Shown here: positions 9,040 through 18,774 of the stretch, piece after piece
Layout: each line of letters starts with the position of its first letter
Numbering within the stretch: position 1 is the stretch's first letter
DNA from: Caldicellulosiruptor naganoensis
GTDB lineage: Bacteria; Bacillota; Thermoanaerobacteria; Caldicellulosiruptorales; Caldicellulosiruptoraceae
Direction of reading: 5' to 3'
Assembly: GCF_026914285.1 (NCBI RefSeq)
Contig: NZ_CP113864.1
Coordinates: 409,501-473,500 of the forward strand
Length of the DNA: 64,000 bases
The notes under the pieces: generated by a model
Seen by the model: only the letters and a program-made list of their open reading frames with translations
Told to the model about the DNA's origin: nothing
Database searches by the model: none
Position numbers and translations under genes: made by a program

Positions 9040-9066
9040 ATCAAAGAGAAGCTATCTAAAAATGTA

Positions 9067-9240
9067 ATGATTTTTAAAGTGAAATACTTGAAAATAAATA
9101 AAATAGATTATTTGGCTGACTCAGGTGCCTTAAGTCTAAGCTATTTTGACCAAACCATTGAAGAAGTGATTAAAGATAATGAGAATTTGGATAAGTTGTT
9201 GGAGGTGTGTTTTCATGAAAACTCTCTTCGATCTTTGTAA
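9067..9240 (+). CDS. Possible 57-codon ORF overlapping the DUF499 gene start
   Basis: An open frame from ATG 9067 to TAA 9238-9240 encodes 57 residues (MIFKVKYLKINK...), acidic towards its end. It overlaps the first 26 bp of the DUF499 gene in another frame. There is no clear Shine-Dalgarno for it. It may be a small leader gene coupling translation into the ATPase gene, a remnant, or chance. Not recognised. Confidence 0.25.
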   Translation: MIFKVKYLKINKIDYLADSGALSLSYFDQTIEEVIKDNENLDKLLEVCFHENSLRSL

Positions 9241-12200
9241 ACCAAGAGAAGATGTATTTACCACAAGAAGCTCAGAAGATGTTCAGGAAATCTCGGACCT
9301 TCTTTCTGACAAAATCAACCCGGAAAAGTTTTTTGAACAAACATACATAACAAACGGTATGAGAAGATTATTTGATGTTGCGTTCAAAAGATTTAGTGGA
9401 ATTGACGATGAACAAGGTGTAATTGTCCTGCGACAGGCAATGGGTGGTGGCAAGACCCATAACATGATTGCCCTGGGTCTTTTGGCAAAATACCCTGAAC
9501 TCAGAAAAAAGATTTTGGGCGAAAATTACCCATATATGTACACAGGCAGAATAAGACTTGCAGTATTTACTGGAAGATGGACAAGTTCTATTCCATGGGT
9601 AGAGATAGCAAACCAGCTTGGCAAACAAGAGATTTTGAACAAGTCCCTACAAAATCATATGTCTGCTCCTGGTGATAGAGAGTGGACAGAGCTTTTGGCA
9701 GGAGATCCTCTTTTGATACTGCTTGATGAGCTTCCACTGTATCTTGAGTATGTCCAGAGTATTCCAGTTGGTGAGACCAACTTTGGAAAGGTTGTTTCGA
9801 TTGGGCTTTCGAATCTTTTTAATAGCATTCAGAAAAAAGAACTTTCAAACGTAATGGTGGTTGTGGCAGACCTTCAAGCAGCGTATGAGCAAGGTGGGAA
9901 ACTTTTACAAAGCGCTTTAGCAACAGAACTTGACAAAGAAGCAATCCGTGTTGCCTTTTCTATCCAGCCGGTTGATATGGTTACAAATGATGTGTACTGT
10001 ATTTTGAGAAAGAGGTTTTTCAAGGAGTGCCCACAAGACCCTGAAAATGATCTAGATGTAGAAGAGATTGCAAAAGCCTACAAGGAGGTTATTGAAGAAG
10101 GCAACAAAAAAGGGCAGACCACAGTTGAGCCTGAGAGAATTTACACAGAGATAAAGAGGACATATCCATTTCATCCTGCAATAATGGAGCTTGTTAGCAG
10201 ATTCAGGGAAAATGTAAATTTCCAGCAGACACGCGGGCTTATTCGTCTTATGAGGCATTACATAAGATATCTTTATCGTGAAGAAGGAGCACTTGCAAAG
10301 CAAAAGTATCTCATTGAGCCATATGACTTTGACCTGAGCGATTACAACACACGCGAAGAGATTACAAACATTAAGCAGAGTTTAGAAAATGCTGTTATGC
10401 ACGATGTTTATTCAACAGCTCATATTACAACTGCAAAGGCTATTGACCAAAAATATAACACAACACTGGCAAGTGAAGTTGCAAAATTGATTTTACTATC
10501 TTCACTGTCCGAAATTACAAAATCGCCCCTTGGACTTACTACAAGTGAACTTTTTGCATATATGAGCTCACCAAACAAAGATTTGAGCTCTCTTGCGAAC
10601 ATAATTGAAGAATTTAAGCAAAATTCATTACATACAAGAATTGATGCAAACGACAGAATATATCTTACACCAATGGAAAATGTAGTTGCGTGTATAAGAA
10701 AATTCAAAAGTATGTATACATTAGATGAAGCAGAGGCAGTGTTAGAGAGACTTCTTTATGAATATTTCTCACCCAGAAATCTAAACTGCTATCAGAAGGT
10801 GTACCAAAAGATTGTTGCTTTGCCAAATGACATATCCAAAATCAATGTGGACATGAACAATGTAACGCTAATTATTTCAAAGCCTTATGACTCAAAAGGG
10901 TCTCTTAACCCAGCACTGATTGGTTTTTGGCAAAATCAAACTTACAAAAATAGACTTCTCTTTTTAACAGGTTCTACTACCATGTATAATACGCTTTTAG
11001 AGAGAATAAGAGAGTATATGTGTTGGGAAAACGTGCTAAATGAGCTCAGAAAAGAAGGTGTTCCAGAGACTGACACAGAATATCAACGAGCAGAAAATGA
11101 GCAGAGTAAGATGAAAAATTCGGTTTTATCAGCATTAAGAGAGACTTTCAACAAGATTTACTATCCACAAAGGCCATATACCAAGCAGACTGCTGAACTT
11201 ATCCCTGAAGATTTAAAATATCTGCCAGCAGGGGAAAATAGTGATTCTCAAGGTACAAAAGGGTTAGATGGAGTTAGGGCTCTTCTTGGCAACAACCGAG
11301 ATGGAGAGATTGTCATACAAAAAGTCCTACTTGGGAAAAAATACATAGAAGTAAATGACATTGACGAGTTTCGCGAAAAGGTAGAAAATCTTTTGTTCAC
11401 AAGAGAATCAATGAGCTGGAACGAGATTATTGAAAGAGCAGCGCGGGATGCGAGGTGGTTCTGGCATCCACCAGAGGCCCTGGAGAATTTAAAGCGCGAG
11501 ATGCTTTCAAAAGGTTTGTGGAAAGAAAGTGGAGGGCTTGTTTTAAGAGGTGAGGCAGCAAAGGACAAAACAACAGTAAAAGTTCAATTTGTATCCCCTG
11601 ACTTTGACACAGGCGAGGTAGTTTTAAAGATCATACCAATGTTTGGTGACGTTGTACATTATGAAGAGGGTGATAAGGAGGTATCAGAGAACTCACCGGT
11701 TGTGCCAAATATTAATGAGTTCAGGACAAAAGCAGTAAAGCTCAGTTTCCTTTGCATTGATTCAACTGGGTATCATCCAAAAGGTGATATTGTGAGATAT
11801 GAATGTGAAATTTTACTTGACGATAATATAAGATTTTGCGACCAAGAAGGCAGAGCTCACATAAAAATAAGAACAGCACCGCAGGCAACTGTGAAGTATA
11901 CAACAGATGGTTCAAACCCGCGCTATAATGGCAAAGTTGCCGAAAATGGTGATATTACAATTCCAGATAATGCAAGGGTAATTAATGTGGTTGCAGAAAA
12001 GGATGGTGTTTTTTCAGAGATAAAAAATATTCCTGTGAGAAGAGATGTTACAGGAAATATAGTAATTAAGCAAATAGAACTTGATTATACAAAACCGGTC
12101 AAATTAAAACTTTCAGGTAGCAAGAAAATTCTGATTTTTAGTATAGAAGAACTTCAAAGAGAAATTGAACTGTTGAAAAATTACAAAGGAAAGTTTGTTG

Positions 12201-12457
12201 CCTATTCTCTTGATATTTATAGAGATGATGATAACTATATTGTCCTGACATGTAAAAAGCCACAAGGGGTAGAACCAACCGAGATTTTTACACATATTGA
12301 AAAGGTCAAAACCAACTTCTATAGTGATGGGATTCAAAACGTGAGAGCTGTTATTACAGAACTGTTATTTGAAGATGCAAAAGACTTTGAAGAATGGATA
12401 AAACAAAAAGGCAAGACGCTTAATGACTTCAAGGAGGCAATAACACAGAATGAGTAA
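9215..12457 (+). CDS. Anti-phage-associated DUF499 ATPase
   Basis: 1080 aa. The P-loop MGGGKTH has its Lys at about residue 80 and a Walker-B-like LLILLDELPLY lies near 175, so this is a large AAA-type ATPase of the DUF499 family. The C-terminal part contains a chitobiase/'ATVKYTTDGSNPRY'-like beta domain near residue 890. The start is the ATG at 9215 with GGAGGTG at 9201-9207; the longer frame from 9179 lacks a ribosome-binding site. It overlaps the next gene by 8 bp. In this gene set it is the ATPase of a helicase-methylase-ATPase defence system; its mechanism is not known to me. Confidence 0.9.
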   Translation: MKTLFDLCKPREDVFTTRSSEDVQEISDLLSDKINPEKFFEQTYITNGMRRLFDVAFKRFSGIDDEQGVIVLRQAMGGGKTHNMIALGLLAKYPELRKKILGENYPYMYTGRIRLAVFTGRWTSSIPWVEIANQLGKQEILNKSLQNHMSAPGDREWTELLAGDPLLILLDELPLYLEYVQSIPVGETNFGKVVSIGLSNLFNSIQKKELSNVMVVVADLQAAYEQGGKLLQSALATELDKEAIRVAFSIQPVDMVTNDVYCILRKRFFKECPQDPENDLDVEEIAKAYKEVIEEGNKKGQTTVEPERIYTEIKRTYPFHPAIMELVSRFRENVNFQQTRGLIRLMRHYIRYLYREEGALAKQKYLIEPYDFDLSDYNTREEITNIKQSLENAVMHDVYSTAHITTAKAIDQKYNTTLASEVAKLILLSSLSEITKSPLGLTTSELFAYMSSPNKDLSSLANIIEEFKQNSLHTRIDANDRIYLTPMENVVACIRKFKSMYTLDEAEAVLERLLYEYFSPRNLNCYQKVYQKIVALPNDISKINVDMNNVTLIISKPYDSKGSLNPALIGFWQNQTYKNRLLFLTGSTTMYNTLLERIREYMCWENVLNELRKEGVPETDTEYQRAENEQSKMKNSVLSALRETFNKIYYPQRPYTKQTAELIPEDLKYLPAGENSDSQGTKGLDGVRALLGNNRDGEIVIQKVLLGKKYIEVNDIDEFREKVENLLFTRESMSWNEIIERAARDARWFWHPPEALENLKREMLSKGLWKESGGLVLRGEAAKDKTTVKVQFVSPDFDTGEVVLKIIPMFGDVVHYEEGDKEVSENSPVVPNINEFRTKAVKLSFLCIDSTGYHPKGDIVRYECEILLDDNIRFCDQEGRAHIKIRTAPQATVKYTTDGSNPRYNGKVAENGDITIPDNARVINVVAEKDGVFSEIKNIPVRRDVTGNIVIKQIELDYTKPVKLKLSGSKKILIFSIEELQREIELLKNYKGKFVAYSLDIYRDDDNYIVLTCKKPQGVEPTEIFTHIEKVKTNFYSDGIQNVRAVITELLFEDAKDFEEWIKQKGKTLNDFKEAITQNE

Positions 12458-13052
12458 ATCTAAAAAGAAAGACGCTGCAACTTCAATTGGCTTTGGATAT
12501 GTTCCATCTGAAACGCAGCACCATTTTATGGTGGTAATTCCTCAAGGGAAGAACGAAACAGTAAAGGTGTATGAAAGATTTATATGGCAAGAAGGGAAGG
12601 AAGTACAAGATATTGATGAGAACAGTCCTCTTCACAACCAGCTCAAAGTAATTGTTCCCAAATGGTTATGGCAGAGAGTTGCACCTTATGTTGCACAGGA
12701 GTTCAATTTTCGGCTTGAAAAGGAGGGTTTTAAGAAATCTAAGTGGAAAGTTGGGCAAAATCCAGTTCACAGACTTTTGGGGAAAGAACTTGTGGTTTTG
12801 CTCTGGGCACTGGAAGATTGCACTGATGATTCGCAGGTGCCTGTTGCAATTGTCAACTGGCAGGGCTTGCGACCAGAAGAGAGATGGTGGTTATATGGTG
12901 TTACAAATGCTGCAACAGGCAGGGTAAATGACAGAAAAGGTTGGAGAATGGCACTAAAATATGCTTTGCTTGATAATCCAGTAAGTCAAAAACAAATTAA
13001 ACAGCTTGACTTTGAAAGCATCAAAGAACAAAAAGTTATATATGAAGAGTAA
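12450..13052 (+). CDS. Anti-phage-associated DUF3780 protein
   Basis: 200 aa, no membrane segment. It matches the DUF3780 family that accompanies DUF499 and DUF1156 proteins: GFGYVPSETQHHFMVVIP at the N-terminus, ERWWLYG near residue 148 and GWRMALKYAL near 167. It is rich in Trp and aromatic residues. Its start overlaps the ATPase stop, so the two are translationally coupled. No catalytic motif is visible; an adaptor or specificity role is conjecture. Confidence 0.87.
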   Translation: MSKSKKKDAATSIGFGYVPSETQHHFMVVIPQGKNETVKVYERFIWQEGKEVQDIDENSPLHNQLKVIVPKWLWQRVAPYVAQEFNFRLEKEGFKKSKWKVGQNPVHRLLGKELVVLLWALEDCTDDSQVPVAIVNWQGLRPEERWWLYGVTNAATGRVNDRKGWRMALKYALLDNPVSQKQIKQLDFESIKEQKVIYEE

Positions 13053-13092
13053 TACTGACAGAAATTCTTGACCTAAAAGGAGATGGAAGAAG

Positions 13093-15987
13093 ATGGAGAA
13101 ATCTTTTATAGAGGTTCAATTCCCAGTTTCAAAACTTTCAAAGGAGGCATTTAAAGAGCGAAAAGCAGGTGCAGGACAGACATTAACAGGACTTGGCAAA
13201 TGGTGGGGCAGAAAACCTCTTGTGCTTGTGCGTGCACTACTTTTGGGAGTTCTTTTGCCTGCAACAGATGATCCAAAAAAAGATATGAAGATTTTTCTCA
13301 AGCTTATGGCTATGGACGAAGAAGGCTTAAAGCTGAGAAGAAAAAGCAGCATATCAGCAAGAGATCTTTTTGAATTTGCAACAGAGGAGGAAAAGACAAG
13401 ATATTTCGATGTTACAGATGATGGGAAGATAAGCTACAAAAAAGACTTAAAAAAAGCTGAAAGGGAAGAAATTCAAGAAAAAATATTTAAAAGGATGCCG
13501 TATGAACAGAAGCTAAAATATTGCAAGCGACCTGAAGAAATAGAAAATCTACCCAAGAGTGCTTGGGATGAGATAAATGAACATCTTGGAACAAATGCAT
13601 ATTCGTATTCATCTCTTGTTGAAGAGCTTGGCAAAAAAAGATTTGGTCAGATTCCAACAGTTGGGGATTGCTTTTGCGGTGGAGGGAGTATTCCATTTGA
13701 AGCAGCAAGGCTGGGGTTTGGTGTTTTTGCGTCAGACTTAAATCCAATTGCAATGCTTCTTACGTGGGCTGCTTTGAATCTTTTAAGCTTGCCCGAAGAT
13801 GAGATTGAAAAACTAAAAGACTTTCAAAAAAGAGTATTTGAAGCAGCAGACAAGATTGTAACTCAGTGGCAGATCGAGCACAACTCAAAAGGGCATAGAG
13901 CAAATGCATATTTATACTGCGTTGAGACAATTTGCCCTGAATGTGGTTTCAAAGTACCTCTACTACCTTCTTTGGTAATTGGCAAAAATTCTAAAACTGT
14001 TGCTGTGTTGCACGAAAACCCAGTTAAAAAAGGATTTGATATAGAAATCAAAATGAATGTCAGCCAATCAGAGCTCGAACAAGCAGCTAAAAACGGAACT
14101 GTAAAGGATGGTTATCTAATTTGTCCACATTGTAAAATGGAAACAAGTATTTCGTCAATTAGGGGAGATAAGGTTGATGAGAGTGGCAAAACAATTTGGG
14201 GGCTAAGGCGCTGGGAAAAACATGAATTTATACCAAGAGAAGATGATGTTTTTCAAGAAAGATTGTATTGCATAAGATATGAGGATGAAAAAGGGCAAAG
14301 ATATTACAAAGCCCCGGATGATGAGGATTTAGAAAGAGAAAGGAAAGTTATAGAGCTTTTGAAAGAAAGGTTTGATGAGTGGCAGCAAAAAGGGTATATT
14401 CCAAGTGATATGATTGAAGAAGGGGAGAAGACGAACGAACCTATACGAACACGCGGTTGGGCTTACTGGCATCAGCTTTTCAATCCACGACAGTTACTTT
14501 TACATGGGCTTTTGATGGAGCTTATTGACAAAGAGGCAAGAACAAAAGAGGAAAAAATTGTGGGGCTACTGGGGGTTAATAGGTGTGTTACGTGGAATTC
14601 TAAGTTATGTCTATGGGACAATACGCGTGAGGATAATGGGAAGAACACATTTTACAATCAGGCATTGAATACGTTGTTCAATTTTAATGTAAGAGGGTTG
14701 ACTGTTTTACCATGGTTTTTAGACAGTTTAAAGCCTTATTTGTTGTCAAATAGTCACAAAATAGTTTATCCTACCGATGCCCGCGATGTAAATCAATCCT
14801 GCCACATTTGGATAACAGACCCACCTTATGCCGATGCAATAAATTACCATGAGCTATCAGAGTTCTTCTTAGCATGGGATAAGAAGTTTTTGAAAGAAGT
14901 TTTTCCAGATTGGTATACAGACAGCAAAAGGGCATTGGCAGTTCGGGGCGACCGCGAACTGTTTAAAGCAGCTTTTACAGAGATTCTTAAAAACATAGTT
15001 TCTAATATGCCTGAAAATGGCTATTTTGTCCTCATGTTTACACACCAGGACTCACAGGTTTTTGCAGACCTAACAGAAATTTTGCTCAGCTCAGGGCTTT
15101 TGTCTGTCAATGCATGGAGCATTGCAACAGAGACAGAGGACAATATGTCAGAGGGCAATTTTGTGCAGTCAACTGTGTGTGTTGTTCTAAAGAAGATTGA
15201 TAGAACTCAACTTGAGCCTGTATTTATTGAAGAGCTGTATCCTTTTGGCAAAGAAGAGGTAGAAAGGCAGATAAAGCTCATGTATGAGCTTGACAAAGAT
15301 GAAGCAGAACCTAATTTTAGTCCAACAGATTTGGAGCTGTCAGGCTACTATGCAGCATTGCGTGTTTTGACATCCTGCAATCTTAAAGCAACAAACCAGA
15401 AGATTAAAGAATTTTTGGATTCCATGCGCGAATATGCAAGCAGCTACATAGTACCAGAAGGTTTGAAATACCTTGGGTTTGACCAAGATACCATTTATGA
15501 AATCTGGCGCAAGATGGAAAGCTATGAGAAGTTTTATATAAGAGGCATCGAGTTTGAAACAAGGGGCGAAAAAAGAATAGGTGCATATCAAGATGCTGCA
15601 AGGAGTCTTGGTGTTGCTGATTATGATGAACTTTTTGCAATTAAAAAATCAAATTCGACAAGACTGAAGACAGCAAGCGAGCTTGGGCAAGAACTTCTTG
15701 ATACCAAACATGCGTTTAGTACAACAATCTTGCGTTACTGTCTTTTCGCAATAAATAGCGCAATAAAAAAAGACCAGGAAATAAATGACACTGCCGAAGC
15801 GGTTGCACTTTCACATGAGATGCTAAAGACCAAACTTGGAACAAAATACTGGAACAACAAAACTAAGATAGAGATAATATTCAGATACCTTGCAAGGCTT
15901 GAGAAAATTGATGGTATGGAACACTGGCAAAACGACTCAAAAATAGCTTCATATCTTGCTGAGCGTGTGGCAAACGATAGACTGTAA
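13093..15987 (+). CDS. Anti-phage-associated DUF1156 DNA methyltransferase
   Basis: 964 aa. It opens with the DUF1156 signature (GKWWGRKPLVLVRALL near residue 36). The SAM-binding motif is split: CFCGGGSIPFEA near 195 and ASDLNPIAMLL near 215. The catalytic motif TDPPYADAINYHE, near 576, marks an amino-methyltransferase (N6-adenine or N4-cytosine). Zn-finger-like pairs CPECG and CPHCK lie between them. AAAGGAGA (13076-13083) supports ATG 13093. It is the modification component of the four-gene system: it may mark self DNA, or modify as part of defence. The target site cannot be told from sequence. Confidence 0.9.
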   Translation: MEKSFIEVQFPVSKLSKEAFKERKAGAGQTLTGLGKWWGRKPLVLVRALLLGVLLPATDDPKKDMKIFLKLMAMDEEGLKLRRKSSISARDLFEFATEEEKTRYFDVTDDGKISYKKDLKKAEREEIQEKIFKRMPYEQKLKYCKRPEEIENLPKSAWDEINEHLGTNAYSYSSLVEELGKKRFGQIPTVGDCFCGGGSIPFEAARLGFGVFASDLNPIAMLLTWAALNLLSLPEDEIEKLKDFQKRVFEAADKIVTQWQIEHNSKGHRANAYLYCVETICPECGFKVPLLPSLVIGKNSKTVAVLHENPVKKGFDIEIKMNVSQSELEQAAKNGTVKDGYLICPHCKMETSISSIRGDKVDESGKTIWGLRRWEKHEFIPREDDVFQERLYCIRYEDEKGQRYYKAPDDEDLERERKVIELLKERFDEWQQKGYIPSDMIEEGEKTNEPIRTRGWAYWHQLFNPRQLLLHGLLMELIDKEARTKEEKIVGLLGVNRCVTWNSKLCLWDNTREDNGKNTFYNQALNTLFNFNVRGLTVLPWFLDSLKPYLLSNSHKIVYPTDARDVNQSCHIWITDPPYADAINYHELSEFFLAWDKKFLKEVFPDWYTDSKRALAVRGDRELFKAAFTEILKNIVSNMPENGYFVLMFTHQDSQVFADLTEILLSSGLLSVNAWSIATETEDNMSEGNFVQSTVCVVLKKIDRTQLEPVFIEELYPFGKEEVERQIKLMYELDKDEAEPNFSPTDLELSGYYAALRVLTSCNLKATNQKIKEFLDSMREYASSYIVPEGLKYLGFDQDTIYEIWRKMESYEKFYIRGIEFETRGEKRIGAYQDAARSLGVADYDELFAIKKSNSTRLKTASELGQELLDTKHAFSTTILRYCLFAINSAIKKDQEINDTAEAVALSHEMLKTKLGTKYWNNKTKIEIIFRYLARLEKIDGMEHWQNDSKIASYLAERVANDRL

Positions 15988-16000
15988 AATTTAAAGCGAG

Positions 16001-16069
16001 AAGGAGGTGCCAAAAAAGGCAGTATCCTGCAGAAAAAGGATGCGGGGTATTGCCTTTTTGTAAAATATG
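16001..16069 (+). promoter_or_regulatory. Shine-Dalgarno separated from its start codon by a terminator-like hairpin
   Basis: AAGGAGGTG (16001-16009) is followed by a 19-bp stem: 16013-16031 pairs with 16041-16059, including three G-U pairs, with A5 at its base and TTTTT at its 3' side. The helicase ATG comes at 16067. With the stem folded, the ribosome-binding site lies about 10 nt from the ATG; unfolded it is 57 nt away. The frame has a TAA at 16061-16063, so no earlier start exists. An 18-codon ORF (GTG 16007 to TAA 16063) also spans the hairpin. It may be an attenuator, a bridged initiation site, or both. Confidence 0.7.
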
Positions 16070-18748
16070 CTTGAAAGATATTCGTCACGTCTTATTGACC
16101 TTGCAGAGGAATTTTTAAACAAACACCTGAAAAATGCTAAAAGCTATGATAGACTTGCTGGGTACTTTAGCTCATCTATCTTAGAGATAGCAGGTGAAGC
16201 AATTGAGAGTATAGAAGGAGTTGCAAGGGTTGTTTGCAACTCTGAGGTTGAGAGCAAGGACGTTTTAGTGGCAAAACTTGCAAAACAAAAGCTTGTCAGG
16301 GAATGGTTCAAATCGAAACCTGAGCTTAAGGCTGAACAGTTTCCAGAGAGGTTTAAAAAACTCTATGAACTTCTGAAAAGCGGTAAACTTCAGGTAAGAG
16401 TTGTACCAAATGATGTGTATGGACTTGTACATGGCAAAGCCGGTGTCATAACTCTATCAGATGGTAGAAAGATTGCATTTGTTGGAAGTGTCAATGAAAC
16501 CTTACCTGCCTGGAAAGGCAACTACGAGATACTTTGGGCAGATGACAGTATTGAGAGCGTGGAATGGGTGCAAAATGAGTTTGACTTTTTCTGGAATAAT
16601 CCTTATGCTTGTGAGCTTTGTGATTTGATAATTGAAAATATAGGAAGATTGGCAGAAAAAAATATAGTTAGCATTGAGGAATGGAAAAAAGAGCCTGATC
16701 CTGCATCTCCTGTGATAGAAGCACCTGTTTACCGGGAAGGTTTTGGACTTTGGAATCACCAAAAGTATTTTGTAAAAATGGTGTTTGAAGAGCACTGCAA
16801 AGATGGAGCAAGATACATTCTTGCAGATGAGGTTGGACTTGGTAAAACTGCCCAGCTTGGTATGATTGCTCAGCTTACAGCGCTTTATGGAGACAAACCT
16901 GTTTTGATAATTGTTCCAAAGACACTTTTATGGCAGTGGCAGGATGAGCTCAAAACAATGTTTGATATACCTTCTGCTGTGTGGGATGGGAAAAGATGGA
17001 TAGTTGAAACAGGGCAAGAGTACAGGCCACAGGCAAATGGCATACCCCCAATCTTACAGTGTCCAAGGCGAATAGGAATAATTTCCCAAGGCTTGATTAC
17101 CTCTAATTCGGATATTGTAAAGCCTCTTTTGGACCTTGAGTATGAATGTGTAATTGTTGATGAGGCACACAGGGCAAGGCGCCAAAATTTAAATAAGCCT
17201 GCTGAAAAGCCAGAGCCTAACAACCTTATGAAGTTTTTACTTGAGCTATCACAAAAGACAAAGACAATGATTTTAGCAACTGCAACTCCAATTCAGCTAC
17301 ATCCCATTGAGGGTTGGGACCTTCTGTATATACTTGCACAGGGCTCTCAAAAGGTTTTAGGCGATGCATTTAGCCTGTGGCAACTGAGACCTTTAGAAGG
17401 AATTGATTATGTGAGGGGAGAAAAAGAAATTTCAAGTAAGGCTTATTACTGGAGCTGGATAAGAAATCCTCTGCCTCCCTCAAGTGAAAATCCATTTACA
17501 ATTGGGAAACTCAGAAGATCACTTGGTATGGGTGACGATGAGTATGTTTCATATGATGATTATGATGCACTTTTGCCATCCCAGCAGGATATCGTAGATG
17601 AGCTTATAGAAGAAAACTTCATGGAAAAGTATAATCCTTTTATCAGGCATATTGTCAAGAGAAAAAGAAGTACACTTGAAAATACAGTTGATCCAGAAAC
17701 AGGTGAGCCGTATCTTAAGAAGATTGATGTTGTCCTTTTTGGTGAAGGTGATGATGAAGGTCTTGTACTTTCTGCACCACTCAAAAAAGCTTATGAGTAT
17801 GCTGAAGAATTTACAAATTTACTGAGGCAGAAAACAGGCGCGAAAGGGTTTTATAAGACACTACTTTTGCGAAGGATGGGCTCTTCTATGCAAGCAGGCT
17901 TGAACACTGCAAAAGCAATTTATGAAAAGAGAGCAATTGTTAAAGACGACTTTTCTGAAGAGGATGAAGACGATGAAATGCCTGATAGAATTAGTATCAC
18001 AGGCAGGGATGAGCTTTTCTGTTTGGAAGAAATAATAGATCTTCTTGAATATAACAAAGACAAAGACCCAAAACTAAATAAAATTTTGCATATCTTAAAC
18101 GACATGGGGTGGCTTGAAAGGGGCTGCATAATCTTTTCTGAGTACTTTGACACAGCATGGACCATTGCACAAAAATTGTCTTCAGCTATGCCAGACAAGA
18201 ACATAGCAATTTATGCGGGTGGTGATAAATCTGGCATAATCAAGAATGGAGTTTATTCAAAGGTAGAACGGGATGAGATAAAAGAGCTTGTGTTAGACGG
18301 TAAAATTAAACTTATGATTGGAACAGATGCCGCTGCAGAAGGTTTGAACTTGCAAACGCTAGGTGCTCTTATAAACGTTGACCTTCCATGGAACCCAATA
18401 AGACTTGAGCAGCGCCAGGGAAGAATAAGAAGAATAGGTCAGCAATTTGACAAGGTTTATGTGTATAACTTAAGATACAAAGATTCTATTGAAGATAGAA
18501 TTCATGCAGTTCTGTCTGGCAGAATAAAACTCACCTATGATATGATTGGATCACTTCCAGAGATTATAAAAGATGAGTGGATGGAAATTGTCAAAACAGT
18601 TGAAGTTTTAAATTCCGAGCATCCATTTGATATAAAATATAGAGAGCATGTCGAAAAAGTCGACTGGGAAAGCTGCAAAAAGGTTTTGGACAATGAGCAA
18701 AGAAAGGAGTGGCTGATGAGGGGGTGGGAGTTAGTGCTGGATAAATGA
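16067..18748 (+). CDS. PLD-domain SNF2/DEAH-type helicase of the anti-phage locus
   Basis: 893 aa. The N-terminal phospholipase-D-like domain has an HxK motif (H122, K124) followed by GSVNET, then a superfamily 2 helicase. Walker A is DEVGLGKT (K260), motif II is DEAH (D365), motif III-like is TATPIQ, and motif VI is RQGRIRRIGQ near residue 790. This is the HepA/SNF2-like translocase arrangement seen with PLD nucleases in defence systems. One HxK suggests a single PLD half-site, perhaps dimerising. It follows the methylase with a 79-bp gap occupied by a hairpin between ribosome-binding site and start. It is probably the effector or translocase acting on invading DNA. Confidence 0.9.
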   Translation: MLERYSSRLIDLAEEFLNKHLKNAKSYDRLAGYFSSSILEIAGEAIESIEGVARVVCNSEVESKDVLVAKLAKQKLVREWFKSKPELKAEQFPERFKKLYELLKSGKLQVRVVPNDVYGLVHGKAGVITLSDGRKIAFVGSVNETLPAWKGNYEILWADDSIESVEWVQNEFDFFWNNPYACELCDLIIENIGRLAEKNIVSIEEWKKEPDPASPVIEAPVYREGFGLWNHQKYFVKMVFEEHCKDGARYILADEVGLGKTAQLGMIAQLTALYGDKPVLIIVPKTLLWQWQDELKTMFDIPSAVWDGKRWIVETGQEYRPQANGIPPILQCPRRIGIISQGLITSNSDIVKPLLDLEYECVIVDEAHRARRQNLNKPAEKPEPNNLMKFLLELSQKTKTMILATATPIQLHPIEGWDLLYILAQGSQKVLGDAFSLWQLRPLEGIDYVRGEKEISSKAYYWSWIRNPLPPSSENPFTIGKLRRSLGMGDDEYVSYDDYDALLPSQQDIVDELIEENFMEKYNPFIRHIVKRKRSTLENTVDPETGEPYLKKIDVVLFGEGDDEGLVLSAPLKKAYEYAEEFTNLLRQKTGAKGFYKTLLLRRMGSSMQAGLNTAKAIYEKRAIVKDDFSEEDEDDEMPDRISITGRDELFCLEEIIDLLEYNKDKDPKLNKILHILNDMGWLERGCIIFSEYFDTAWTIAQKLSSAMPDKNIAIYAGGDKSGIIKNGVYSKVERDEIKELVLDGKIKLMIGTDAAAEGLNLQTLGALINVDLPWNPIRLEQRQGRIRRIGQQFDKVYVYNLRYKDSIEDRIHAVLSGRIKLTYDMIGSLPEIIKDEWMEIVKTVEVLNSEHPFDIKYREHVEKVDWESCKKVLDNEQRKEWLMRGWELVLDK

Positions 18749-18774
18749 AATATTAATGTTGAGAGGTGTTTAGT

